A program made the translations under genes and the position numbers. A stretch of 64,000 nucleotides of DNA from Pampus argenteus (lineage: Eukaryota; Chordata; Actinopteri; Scombriformes; Stromateidae), in NCBI GenBank assembly GCA_036937835.1, contig CM072880.1, forward strand, positions 2,171,501 to 2,235,500, read 5' to 3'. Of this stretch, positions 34,501 through 48,000 are shown piece after piece. The notes beneath the pieces were generated by a model. The model saw only the letters and a list, made by a program, of their open reading frames with translations, ran no database searches and was not told where the DNA came from. The stretch's first letter is position 1. Each line of letters starts with the position of its first letter.

Positions 34501-37500
34501 GTTTTTAACATTTGTGGTTTATGATCTTCTTGGAAACTAAGAGTCATGGATAGTCTGTCCTCACAGATTCATGTAAAACACACACACACACACAAGCAAA
34601 CAGGTTATCAAGCCCTGTTGTTATTTCCTCTGCTTCCCAGAGTACTGCGATACATCAGTGTGATTAATGGAGTAGCATCCCGTAAAGGGGGGGGGTAAGA
34701 AGAAGGAGACCCCCGAGGGGAGACCATGAACCGTCGCACCGCTCTCCTCTCTCTCTACTCAGACCCCTCCCGTCAGCCCCTCCCGCCGGCCCCTCCCTGC
34801 TGCTTCGCATGCATCAACCATTTTAGTGTCTTTATCTAAATGCTCTGTCCTACTCTCTGCCTGCTTCTCCGCCGCCACCGCGCCGGTCAGGCCGTAACTC
34901 TAACCTCGTTAAATCTGCGTCGGCCATGAGCTTTACTAATTGCTTTTCTAATATTCCCAATAATTCAGCTGGCTGGTCCGAACCTTTTCCCTGATTAATG
35001 GCGGAGAGATAACAGCGCGCCTTGTCCTGACCGGGCATCCAAAGTGCTGCTCTCAGCAGGCAGGCAGGCAGCTGGCTGGATGGGAGGCCAGGCAGAAGGA
35101 CGTGGAGGGTTACAGAAATGTTAGTGATCATATTTCCTCTTTCCCCTCTACAGAGCTTACATGGCCGGCTGGCTTGCCACAGTATTTTCTCAAGAGAGTC
35201 TATTTGAATTTGGGGATTTGTAGATCCAAATATGATAGTTTGATGTGTTGTTTTACCAGAATTGGATTATATAATCATTCATCAAAGCAGACCGTTTTAT
35301 TTTATCCCTGCAATAACTTTTTGGCCACTTGAGGGCAGCGGAAACAGGTTTTTAAATACATCACTGACATAATCAACACATTTTAATATATTATTTATTT
35401 ACGGTCGTGTTTCTGTCCAGCTGGATGTTAATCCAACTCCTTTAGCTGCTAAATGCTCCACATATGTTCATTAGCGAGATGCTAACTGTTGGCTGTTTGG
35501 TGCTGGAGTCGCTGTAGCTTCACTACGAGCCACGACTCTCACATTACATCTTGTCATTTGATGCATATATTTTTTTTTTTGAAATATTGATTATAGGATG
35601 TCTAAACCTGAGGATAAATTACATTTACCAAAATGTAGAAACGTCTGCTCCTGGCATCATTTAGATGCTGCAGATTTACATTTAAAAGCATAAAAACAGA
35701 AGCGTTTTCAGACTTGTATATTGTCCTGTGATTGACTCGGATATGAGGGGAACTTCCATCTCGCTGGCATTTGGATGACACTGAGCGATTAGCTGACATC
35801 TGATGACGGGTCATTATTATCCTGTTATATCAGCTAATTCCTTGTCATGCTCGTCCTTGCTTTCTGCCTTTATGCGTGTGCGTGTTTAAATGTGCACGTG
35901 TCTGCGTGTGTCGTGGCGAGCTAATAAAGATAACCGTCTCAGTGCCTTTCCCCCATGCCAGGCAGCCCTGGGCCCTCCTCATCCGCTGCGCCGCTTTAAA
36001 TGCCACGGGGTAGCTACTTCATTGATGATGGGCGATAAAAGAGAATGATATCATATTTGACACTTGCAATAAAGTGGTGGAACTTCAACCTTGAGAGCCA
36101 ACTCCCTTAGTGCATCATAAAAATGTAAAAGTCTTTGAGACAGAGTCGAGGTGCAGCCTCATACCCCAGTCCTATTACCCCCATTTAATAAAACACTTCC
36201 ATCATTTTGTATCTCTATGAACGAGGTTGTGTAAGTGAACTGAAAGTCACATTTTTCAATATTTAGTAATATCTGGTATTTCTAACAGAAAGATGTGTGT
36301 GTCTGCCGAGGCTTCATAATGCATTTTAAAGCTGTGTTTATGTTATATTTTGAAGAAAATGTAAAGACAAAGGTTCACTTGCTACTTCAGAGCTTTCAAA
36401 GTGATATTTTTTGTTATCTAGTCTTCTAAAATAGAGGATTTGTGTTTAAATTCCTTTTTAAAAAATCACAAAGATGGTCTTTTAGCGCTCTTCTGAAGTC
36501 TAATGCAGGAATTTTAACACATAGAGGTGTTACAATTAAGCACCAAAGTTGCTGTCTTGTAGACTTAAAACTAAAGTTCAGGTATACTTTCTGTTTTTAG
36601 TAACGCATGTACATTTTTGGATGTATTCTCCATGTTTTCAGGCATGAAATGTAATCCTGCCTGACAGGAGAGACGCATGTAAACATATAAAACAGCAGTT
36701 TTTCTTACAGACTGCGTACAGCAGTAACCGGGCTGGTAAGACGCGGTGGCGTTCAGTACCTGACAGGACTGTGTTTGATGTCAGGATCAGACGCGCTGAC
36801 GGAGCCGATGATGGTGTTACTGGCTGCGTCTTCTTTGACCTCCATGACGTAGCTGCCACGCTCGAACACCGGCAGCTCGTCCACGTCCTCCACTGTGATC
36901 TTGACGGTGGCTTCGTCCCTGAAGGGGCCCATGGAGAAGAAGCGAGGGTTGATGTGGACGTTTTCCACCTGAATCCGCAGAGTGTACTGCTGCTTCCTTT
37001 CATAGTCCAGCGGCTGGGAAACACAGAGACACAACAGGTATGAAGAAGCTGTCCTCTTTGTTGTCTTAAATGTGACTTTCTGTTTGCAACAGTAGCGATA
37101 TTTAGTTTTAAACATTCATTTGTATGCAGCAACATGTTCAGCTGTTGACTTTGGGGAAACCAATCTCCATTCAGAGCATCCTGCCACGTTTAATTTCAGT
37201 TCAGATTGGGATTTTATTCATTAAACTGAAACAATCTTTTCCAGAGCATCTTCTAATGAGCGCTGCGTTTCCTGTTCAAGGACACTAACAAGACTGTTGA
37301 TAGACACGTATGTGTTTCTGCACACATCAGACCTGAGCAAAGGCCTTTCTCTAACACGATGGATCATGTGACTAATGTGATGGAAAACAACAACATGGTA
37401 AAAATAAATTAGACAAATACTGAATGTTTCAGGTAACTGTTGGAACATAATTATCTTCTGATACTAATAGTGTTATTGTTATTTTAATTATTGTTACAAT

Positions 37501-40500
37501 CATTAAGCGTTAATGCTCAAAAATGGACATATTATGTAACTGTAGATGTAAAAAATACGTCTTTACAAGTAAAAATATTGAAGTTCTAGTAGCTAAATTT
37601 ACTTCAAAATCAGACTGTGACTGATTATTAGTACTTCATAAAGGTCACAATGATGAATCTTTGAGGTATTGAGGTGATAAAATGAGAAGTATCAAGTACT
37701 TAAGTACAGAACCTGAGTAAAAGTACTTCGTTATGTGTTTTTTTTCTTTTTCAATCACCTTCTTGGATATATGTGCTTCTCAACTTGATTTCCTGATCGC
37801 TGCTACGCTCTGCAGGTAAATGAAACAATCAATCAAAGTCTGTCTGCGGGTGTTTGCAGGGTAACGTCTGTTCATTTTGTTTGTTCGTTGTTGTTTTTTG
37901 TTGTTTTTTTTTCGTTAAGTGAAGAGATCAATATATCAGATTAGTGTAAACGCAACGGAGCGAACATCGGTGAGCGTGGGAGGAGGGAAACACGTTGGCG
38001 TATGATGGAAAAAAAACCATAAAACCATCCGAGAAGCAAAATATTCAGACTAAATACAACATACAGCAGCGCTGCTTCAAGGCTAATCTTTAGCTATTAA
38101 TTTCTCACTGAACGAGCAACACTCATAAACCATTAAGTGTATCTTTGTGAGTTATTGCATGTACATTTATTACATTTAAGCTTTCAGTTATTTACAAGGA
38201 GAAAATGGAAATCATAAAAAACCAGTTGATTAAACTTCATCTGCTTGCTTTAAACAGTAAGTCATACGATACTATATACATTCATATATATATATATGCT
38301 GGATCATTTTCTGTTTGTATACAGGCATCATTTTACCCACCTGTTTGCTTAACAGGAGGCGGCCTTGTTATTTCCTTCATCCTGCCTCTACTGTACGCTG
38401 CTCTTACATCCTGTAATTTATCAACCGTGTATTCTCGTGAAAGTTGCCAGCTCGTTTTTGCTTTTATGTTCTTTCACTCAACTTTTTTTTTTTTTTTTTT
38501 TTTTTTTGAAGTTGTTGCTACTGACTGGTATCCCTCTTATTGATGGAACTGCTGTAATTGGGCAGTGGTGTATTTTAATGAACGTGCACCCGGCGCTGAG
38601 CGGCAGCAGCTGAGATCGCAGGCTGCCTACTGTACATATGAAAGGATGCCGGGGTCCGTGATCGTAGGAAACAGCCAATGAAAGCTTTAAAAATCCAGAT
38701 GGAACGAGCTGTTTTCTGAAGCCATGAATAATAACATAGTCATTGATAGCGAGTCATTGATTTTCATGTTGAGGAAGGGAGGGGGAGGGGGGGGGTTTCT
38801 ACGTCAACGGGAGGAATATGTGGCTTTGAAGGACCAATACAAGCGGAGATGGGACACACTCCCATTTGACAAACCCATTTAATTAGTAGGTTCAGAATTA
38901 GGGCATGCTAACTCCCCACACACACACACACACACACACACGTGCACACACACACTGCCTGCACACCACATCCACTACAGCACTGCCGCAGCTACAAAAG
39001 GCAATTATGTCATCTTCCACTTAATGACGGCATGATGGAGGCGATCGATCGGAGGCTGCAGAGAGGCCGCCTGATAAGGCAACTGCCAGATTCTGTTGAA
39101 TACATCAGAAACGCACCGCAGCGCAGCGCAGCGCTGAAGGCTGCGATCCATACTGAGCGTCAATATTTCTGCTTTTGGTCTCAGCTGAGAGGAAGGATGA
39201 ATCTCACTCAAAACACATGTACACGGGGTGTGGGCAAGTGTACGGTGAAATCTAATAACTCTACTGTCCATCTTCTGGGTGTCAGAGCGTATGGAAATAA
39301 TAATAAAAAAAGAAGGTTTGTGTCACTTTTTCTTTCTTTCTTTCTACTGACTGCGGTTCATTGTGTTGTTTCCTCCTGTTTTGCCAAATTGAAGTGTGAT
39401 GCTCATGTGTGAGTGTGTAGGTGTAGGTCTGCTTTCACTGGAGACACATCGAAGTCAAAGGATGAACATCTACTGCATCGACTGCACGAAGCTCTTTTAG
39501 GGTTAGGTCACATCTACGCTGCACGTTCATTTTTAAATGAACTGAGTATTCATTTCTTTTGAGGGTTTAACAAATTGAATGCTGCTTTTACTGACGGCAT
39601 GAGAAAGCACTTTGCTTTGTTTGTGACGCTTCTCGCTGATAGTGAACATGAGCGCAGCTGCTTTTTTTTTCTCCCTCATCTTTATCCAACAGAAACCGTA
39701 AATGTGTTCAAACAATGGTTATTTTTATATAACACCCGTCGAGAGACTCTGACCTTCCTCAGCATGATGACACCGTCCTGAGTGCTCCTATTGGTGGTGA
39801 TATCAAACATGCCGGGGCCGTCGCTCCCGATGATCCTGTAGTCCATCTCCACATTCTCTCCGATGTCGGCGTCCACGGCGCGGATCAATCCCACCGCAGC
39901 TCCCACCTCGTTGGATTCGGGCACTCTGAACTCATAGAGGGCTAAAGAGAGAAAGAATTTAATCTTTGTGATTTTGTTGTTCACATGAAAAGAAGAATTG
40001 GTCAATCAGGGCAACATTGTCAAGATGTTCGGTACAGAAAAGAAAGAAGAAGCTGGAGGAGGAAAAGGCTCAGGAGTGTAAATGAGTCAGCGATGGAGTT
40101 TGTGAGAAGGACCATGGCAACCGAGGTCACGTCCTTGCTATTTCTTTTCATGTCCATTTCTATTTTTCCACTCAAAGATTTATTTTATTTTATTTATTTT
40201 TTTTGGGGGGGTGAAAAATAAGAAAATCACAAAGTACGTCAGTTAAAAAAAATCAACCTTGCCACGCCTGACATCCAATAAGCGTCATAACCTGAACACT
40301 TATTAGGACCCTGTTAGTAAAGAAAAGAAAGAAGGAAAGAAAGAGTGTAAGTGGGTGAGTCAGAGAGCAAGAATACAAGAGAGCAGGTCAGGGAGAGAGA
40401 GTGAGTCAGAGCCAATCAGAGAGCAGCGATTTAACAGCCAGCTGGGGAGGGACAGCGTGTGTGAAAAGGAAAAGCGGGAGTGGGAGATTTAGCGCCGCAG

Positions 40501-40926
40501 CATTTGTAGATCAGCTGTGGAGTCGACATTTCATATGCGGTAAAACATATTTCATTTCCAAAACAGACATTTGGCCTTTAATACAAGTTGCTACAAGCAG
40601 TATTGACTCACTACTCGAAGTTTAGGATGTTACATAAATTCAGGGCCAATTTGCTCAACATAAATTAATTGCTCCTTCTTCTTCTTCCTTTTTTTTTGTA
40701 CGATGATTTCCTGCCTCCAGGAGGGTAAATTGATGGCTGCCTGTCGGCCACAGCGGCTCCGGCTGCATCTTGTATGCTTAAATAAATAGCTGGACTGCAG
40801 GAGGGAGCAGGCGTGATATACACACAGCCTGCGGAGACAAACAGCACTGACACACTAATAAAACATGCTGACAGTGTTTTGGCAACGCCTGAGTCGGCAG
40901 GTCTCCATGACGCTGACACTTGCCTC

Positions 40927-40957
<31 letters not shown>

Positions 40958-42029
40958 GCAGACACACACTGCGAGCGACGCACCACAAGAAGGTTTCCCT
41001 AGGCTAACAGGTATTTAGCATTGGATGGAAAATAAGAGGCATCACTCCCGCAGACAACAATGATATCGCTTCCTGACACTCTACCTCCTCTGGGTGTCCC
41101 ATTACAATATCTCTTCCTCTTTCTCCCTCTTTCTTAATCTTCCCCTCTGTCTGTCTCCCCCCCCCTCCCTCCATCACTGGCTGTCTTTCTGTCGTCTGCC
41201 TCACTCTTCCTCTTTCTTCCTCTATCTTTCCCTTCTGTCACCTTCTCCATACCCGTTGTATCCATCTCCCTCCCTCCCCTCACTGTTCATTCATTGGCAG
41301 AGGAGCTGAGATGACAGCATCTGTCTCCTCTCACCCCCTCTCCTCCTCCACTGGTGAGAGAGAGGAAGATGAGGAGGAGGGGGTGATAAATTGGGGGGGG
41401 TTATGTGGTCGCGTGTTTGCCTTTGCGTCCGCAGACGTGTGCACGCATCCGTCGCTGTACAGTTAGTGAGAGGAAACACGACGACACCAGTAATCTGTCA
41501 ATCTCATCTGACTGCCTTCGCCGTTTGCCAGATGCAAGAGAGGAAGTGAGACAGGCAGGGGACGAAAAGGGGGGACAATGTGAGAGACTGAAAGAGAGAG
41601 AGTAGAAAGGAAGGGATGATGATTGATGAGTGAGAGAGTAACAAAAAGAGGGGAAAATGCACCAAGGACAGTTACAGCTCTGAATTGAGAACATTGGTTT
41701 TATGGAGTAAAAGGCAGCAGAAGAAAGACTTAATAGCAGCAGACAGACAAAGAAAGAGGAAGAGTAGGGGAGATAAAAACCCAGTGAATGTACTCTCTTC
41801 ATTTAATAGGGATTACAGGGCTGATCTGATGCACTTTGCAGGACCCTTCGCTCTGTCATATGGCTCTATATTTAATTATTCGCTGCCTTTAAGAGGCCCG
41901 CCTTAGTGGCATAAAACCCAGAGCTCCCTGCAATAATCCAAATTCATTTTGAAACTGACACCAGATGGGGGCTGTCTGCCTGGCAGCAGCTCACACTGAC
42001 AAGTGGTGTTCATGGGCTGAGGATTGGTC

Positions 42030-42074
<45 letters not shown>

Positions 42075-45000
42075 CCAGAAGGCTGTACTCACTCTTGGTG
42101 AAGCGTGGCGGGTTGTCGTTCACATCAGAGAGGGTGATGCTGACCGTCGTGGTTCCTGAAAGGCCGCCCATCTGTCCGGCCATGTCTTTAGCCTGGATTA
42201 CGACCTGGTAGTTCTCCTTCACTTCTCTGTCCATGCCGGGCAGAGCCGTCTTGATCAGGCCTGAGGGGGGAAAAAATCAACAGATTGACCAAGAGGAACT
42301 TCCATCTGATCATTTTAGGATTATCCAAGTCAACATTATTTATGCACTTTGACAAGATGACCTCACAGTCAACAGCAAGCATAACTTAATACGTTTAATA
42401 ATATAAGTGATAGAAAATTTAAAAAAACATGAGCCACAGTTATGATATATGTTCTGTAACATTTACAGATATGTTTTACATACAAATTATGGAGCGCTAG
42501 TACATCTCTGGCATTATTTTAAAACTGAGAAAATGACACCTGAGAAATCTTATATCTGCTTCAATACATAAATTAAATAAAATGACATTACAGTCAATGC
42601 ACAGAGTGCAATAAAATGCAGTTTAACATTTAACCAGAGTAACAGTAAACAGTAGCAAAGTGCAATGAAGATGAATCAGTGCACAATGAATGAATAAACT
42701 GCTGCTTTTATATGTCAGTAATGTAACTATGATATGTGTAGTATACATAATGTAAATGTTGTCAGTCATTATATTAAATATGTTAGTCCTGCAGCTCGGT
42801 GTTTCCTGGACAAAGTCCCTGTGCTCACCTGAAACGCCTCTATAAATAGACCTGACTGCATAGAGCTGTATTGAATTAATCATATTTCTTTTCTTTTTTT
42901 TTTTTAGATTTATGCATCTACAGTACAGGCCAGATCATTAAACCACTAAGAACATTTTATTACTGAAAGGTCAGTGCTCTTGCTCAGTATGCGTTGCAGC
43001 ATGGAGCTGAACGGCCACCCAGTAGCACATTTCGATGTCTGTGTTCTCATGATTTAACTGGTAAGTGGAACGAAGGGGCACTCTGCCAACACCACGGAGT
43101 ATTCCTTTAATTTTCCAAGCGTCCCATTGGCTTCCAAATGCATTCGGCATCATTTAACTTCTCTTTAGTATTGAAACTCTGTTAATGTTCAGCCTTTCAA
43201 GAGCTGTGCATGTTGCTTACTTCTCCAGATCTCTGGTTCGGAGTCGGGACGGAGAACGAGTGAAGCGGTAATTGGCAGCATATTCAAAAGGTGCGCTCCA
43301 TCTCCCATTAGAGCTGGTCTTAAATCCTGTCTGCTATTACACGTTTGAATTTGAAGCATCATAAAGTAGAAGCCAGGTGGTGGTCGGTGGTGGAATAAAG
43401 ACGAAAATAATAAATTTCACTCTAAATAAACGGCTTTGACAAACTTCAGTACGTTCAGTCTGAATAGATGATTCACCGCGCAAATCAAACAATAAGAACG
43501 AGGGAGAGGCTGACGTGGCGACTGGCCTACGCCGTACAAAAAGGCCAACGTGCTCTTTTCTTCCACTCATGCATAAAGTGACGGGAAAAAAAAACCAAAT
43601 GCACAATGCCACTTCTCTTTATTCCCTCCTAATGATCTGCAATTTATATTTCACGGACAACGTTAAGAGAGCAGCGCTCACACGTCGACGTATAGCAGCT
43701 TCAGGAAACGGCGTCATGCTCGCTCTATATCTGAGTTTACCTTTGTTATTGCTTAATGACGACAATACACACTCACACAGAGGAGGAGAGGAGAAACAAA
43801 TCCTGCTTATAATGTGATGTCCAGGCATGTCTTTGTGTAAGAGGGGATGTCAGCTTACATACCACATGTGGGATAAACCATATTACTGTTAATCCCTCTG
43901 CTAATCTGCAAATGGCTTTTCTGTCGTTTTCCCTTTTGTTTAAGCAAAAAAAAAAAAAAAGACACGAGCGGGATTTGTTCCAAAGCGCACATTAATGATT
44001 AAAACTAACAAGCAGATAGATTTTGGGGTTGGTGATTTGCCACTCGAGTTGGTATTTTTGGTTAGAGTAAAGGAAAACTCGCAGTTTTTTTTAGTTTTTT
44101 TTGTGATGAATTGTTTTAATTTACTTCCCTGGTGAACCAGCGTTCTCTCAGCTCGCCTCATCTATTTCTGCTCCAGTTGGTGATTTGTTATGATTCTCAG
44201 AGTGAAGGTGTTAACTTGTAGCATTCACCTGTGGGTTACATATGTAGGTGGAGAGTGCGGTGGCAGTATATATTGTTAGGGCAGCAGGATGACAGCGTTT
44301 CTAGTGCAGAAAGGGCTGCAATCATTAGTCAGAACGAAACATTTCATTGCTGCAGCGCTGAGGCTGCGATCGGTGGAGAGAAATGATAATCTCAGCCTGT
44401 TTTACAGTCGATTTCTGCTGCAATTGATTGACACTGAAACCAGACGTTCATGTTTGATGTTTTAGATGCATTCCTGTGGTCAGTTTTGATAAGATGGAAA
44501 TATCTCAGCACTGCAAAATACTGGCAGACGTTTCTACTGCAACCCTGCAAGCGAGACACCTAACACCGCCTGACCAATGGTGTAACCTTCATCCCCGTGT
44601 GTACGGTTGGCCCCGTTGTTGCAGTCCAGACAAAAACAGTAAAAACAGGAACTTAGAGTACATCACCAGTTTCGGGGTCCACAGAGAAGTACGGCTGGCC
44701 CTCCAGGATGCTGTACACCACCCTGGCACTGTTTCCGTACGTGGCGTCGTCTGCGTCTGTGGCTGTCACCTGAATTACCGAGGTGCCTGGGGGAAGAAGA
44801 TTCATGACAATGATTTAGATCAACTCCTCAATACTGCTGAAAATTGCCTGCTGGATAATTGGTTAAGCTGATGCACCTTCTGATGAGGTGTCTGCTCCCC
44901 TTCTAATCATGCTCGTGCAGAATGTGACTGATCATTTCTGTCCCTTTGCATTACCCAAAGCAATCTTTATTCCTCGGCCACTTATACCCTTATACGTGAT

Positions 45001-48000
45001 TGATTTTCACAGGTAATCGATAAGTCCTAATGTATTTTTCTAAGCATATCTCTGGCTCTTTGCAAACCCCAAGAAGCCTATTAGTGTATCAACAGATCTG
45101 GAGTGTCTGAGAAGCCAAATATCTGATAGCAAGCGTACGACTGTGATCCATTTTCTCCTTCAGAGAGGCTGAAGCCCTATTTCAGTAGAACAAAGGGAAA
45201 CGGTTAGCCAAGTGCTACCTCCCAAATGGCGCCTTGCGGGGCCAAGTGTTGCCTCATTACATGCAGAAGAAAATTAATTGAGTAGAAATATTTAATGGCA
45301 AAGTGGTATAAATATAGAATTGTGCAATACAATGTGATAACGACCCCATGAAACTTCTCTAATTTGATGTCAGTGGAGATCTGTGAGGGGTTAGAGGAGA
45401 CCCCCCCCCCTCCCCCTACAAATGATGTCATTTGTATGGATGAAGGATGTAGTAGAAATTGGGAGGGGGTCAAAGAGCAGCAGACTGTCTGATTTGGTGC
45501 TGCGTGGCACAAGTGACAGTTTGGGAGGATTCCTCGATCACTAATACCTTTAACTAGAGAATTAAACACAAAGAGGCTTTTCTGATAAGAAGAAAATATC
45601 ATTGATCCACGTCACCCATCACATCCCCGACTTTAAGCTTTTTGAGAAAATAATTTTCTGACAAACAAGTCAGGAATAATCGCAATTTTTTTGTGCAAGG
45701 CAGACTATTTATTTCCTCGACTGTAATCATTCAGTTGTTAAAATCGGGGCACGTCAGCGTCGCCTCTGCCTGAGAGTCCGAGGGAAGAATGTGTCAGAGG
45801 CGGGAGACTATAATAAAACTCAAAGTGTTTGTCACATTTAAAGGGGCAGTGTCTCAACGCAGTCACTCGTGAACACATGCTCTGCCAAGCAGTGACATCA
45901 CACCTCGGTTGTTGCCATGGGCACCCGTGCTGCCCTTAGATAAGTGCCGGCCTCTCTCTCTCGGGGTTGCTGAACCAAGTGACAACTCTGTCACATGTCT
46001 GGGCTGCAGGTCCAATCAGCCCCTCAGTCCCCGAAGCACCGCAGCGCCAGAACAGAGAGTTCACTCCATGTTTTCATGCAAGTATTGATTAGGAGCCTTT
46101 TTATGTTGTTTATCTATATTCATAAGGCCAGTGTGTAGTTTTAGACTAAGAGCTCGTGCCAAAGTGCACAGTAGATTAAAGTTTAATTTGGTGCTGAATG
46201 ACAAGAACAAATGATAATACGAGAACAGCAAATGGTGCCGTCTGAGAAACTGGCACTGCAGGAATTATATATATGATTATTTTAATATTTCAAATATCTG
46301 CACCAGTGCTGTAACCATCACAGAGATGCTTTACCGTGTTTATTCTGCTCCTCATCTTTCTCACTTAATTAGCCGGCTCTCTTTATTGAGTCCATTGACT
46401 GGCATTTTAATACATCTCTATCCTTCTGTACACGTCTTTATTTGTGTAAACACTTAATTATTGCATGTTTTATGATCAGTTAACATGCTTTATGTATTAA
46501 ATGCATTTTTCTTTGCCTTCTGTATACACTCAAGCAAACTTATTTTTTCCTTTGTTCCTTTATTTAATGTTGCTATTGATCTATTTTTATCTCTTTCTTT
46601 GTTAATTCTTTTACTTATTAACTCAATCACATCCATATTTGGGAGAATAATCTCATGGGGTCGGGCTCTGGGTTACAATAAAATATAAAGTCAGAATAAT
46701 AATTTTTATCAATTTAAAGGGCCAGTTTAAGGTCAGCGTCTCCATTTACATCATATATTTGGGACATTAATTCACAGTAGAAACTAGGTCAAATTCAACA
46801 ATAATAAATATGGATCCCGAAGGTAGTTTTGACACTGGCAAGGTTAAAATAAAATCCTATTAATATATATGCATATAAGCTATAGTCGTATCATTTTGAG
46901 GCTGGTATGCATCCAGAGGACCAGGAATACAGAGAAGCAGTTAGCTAACTAATAAAAAGTATAAATAAAAAAAATAATAATAAACCTACAAGTTGCTCTT
47001 TCAAAAATGCTAAAATTACAGAGTTTTGCACGTCTTCATCTGCATAGCACAAGAAAAATAATAAAATAATATTAAACTTATGAGTGTTTTCAGCGCCCTC
47101 TAGAGGACGGATGCAGACCAGACGAACAACCCATAGAAGCGTTTTTTTAATATTATTTATTTTTGCCAGTTAAAGTTGTCGTTTTTCTTGTGCTTTTTCC
47201 AAAGCTTTCAACCATCTGCTGCTGACTGACTGTGAGATAAATGGACTTTGAGTTGAGATTATTTAGTCAAACTAAAATGTTCAAGGTCAAACATGAACTT
47301 TGACTCTCAATCAAATAGATTTTCAGTGTATTAAACTATTGTTGCATTGTTAAAGCTGCCCTGTAGAGGTTTTTATAATAGTTGTTTTTACATTCAGTCT
47401 TTGTCACTAAAACTTATTGTGAGGTCTCAACAAAAGTCTCAAATCAATTTCCCTGTAAAACATTTAGAAAGCTGATTTTTCTTCAAATGCTGAATCTTTG
47501 CAACCATTGGTAGGAAGTGTATCATGTGTGTGCATGTGCTTCCTCCACAGTGAACGTTTAAAGCATGACATCAGACAAAACTACATGTAAAACACATGTA
47601 AAGCTCATGAAATATTTAATGCAGCTACGTACCAATGTCAGACATCTCAGGGACGCTGGCAGTGTACGGGTCCTTGGTGAATCGCGGCTCATTGTCGTTG
47701 ATGTCGTGGATCTTGATGATGAACTCGGACTCGCCCTCCAGCGCCTTATTGGTGAAGCGGTTGACAGCTTTAGCGTGGAGGACGTAGTAGGCCTGCTCCT
47801 CCCTGTCCAGCCTCTTGGTGGCGTGGATGTCCCCCGACTTCTCGTCTATCCTAAAGAGGGTCCCCGCTCCTTCCCCGGTGAGGATGTACCTCACGCTCCC
47901 ATCACCTCGATCTGAATCTGAATGAAGCTGTGGACAAAACAAAAAACATAAAAAAACCATATAAAGTGTGATTAAATGAATCCCCGTAGCATCAAAACAA

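Noticed and set aside
41405..41802. Overlapping open frames on both strands of a serine/arginine-rich stretch in a cdh6 intron.
   Set aside because: They arise from CT/GA-rich low-complexity DNA and show no splice sites or homology.
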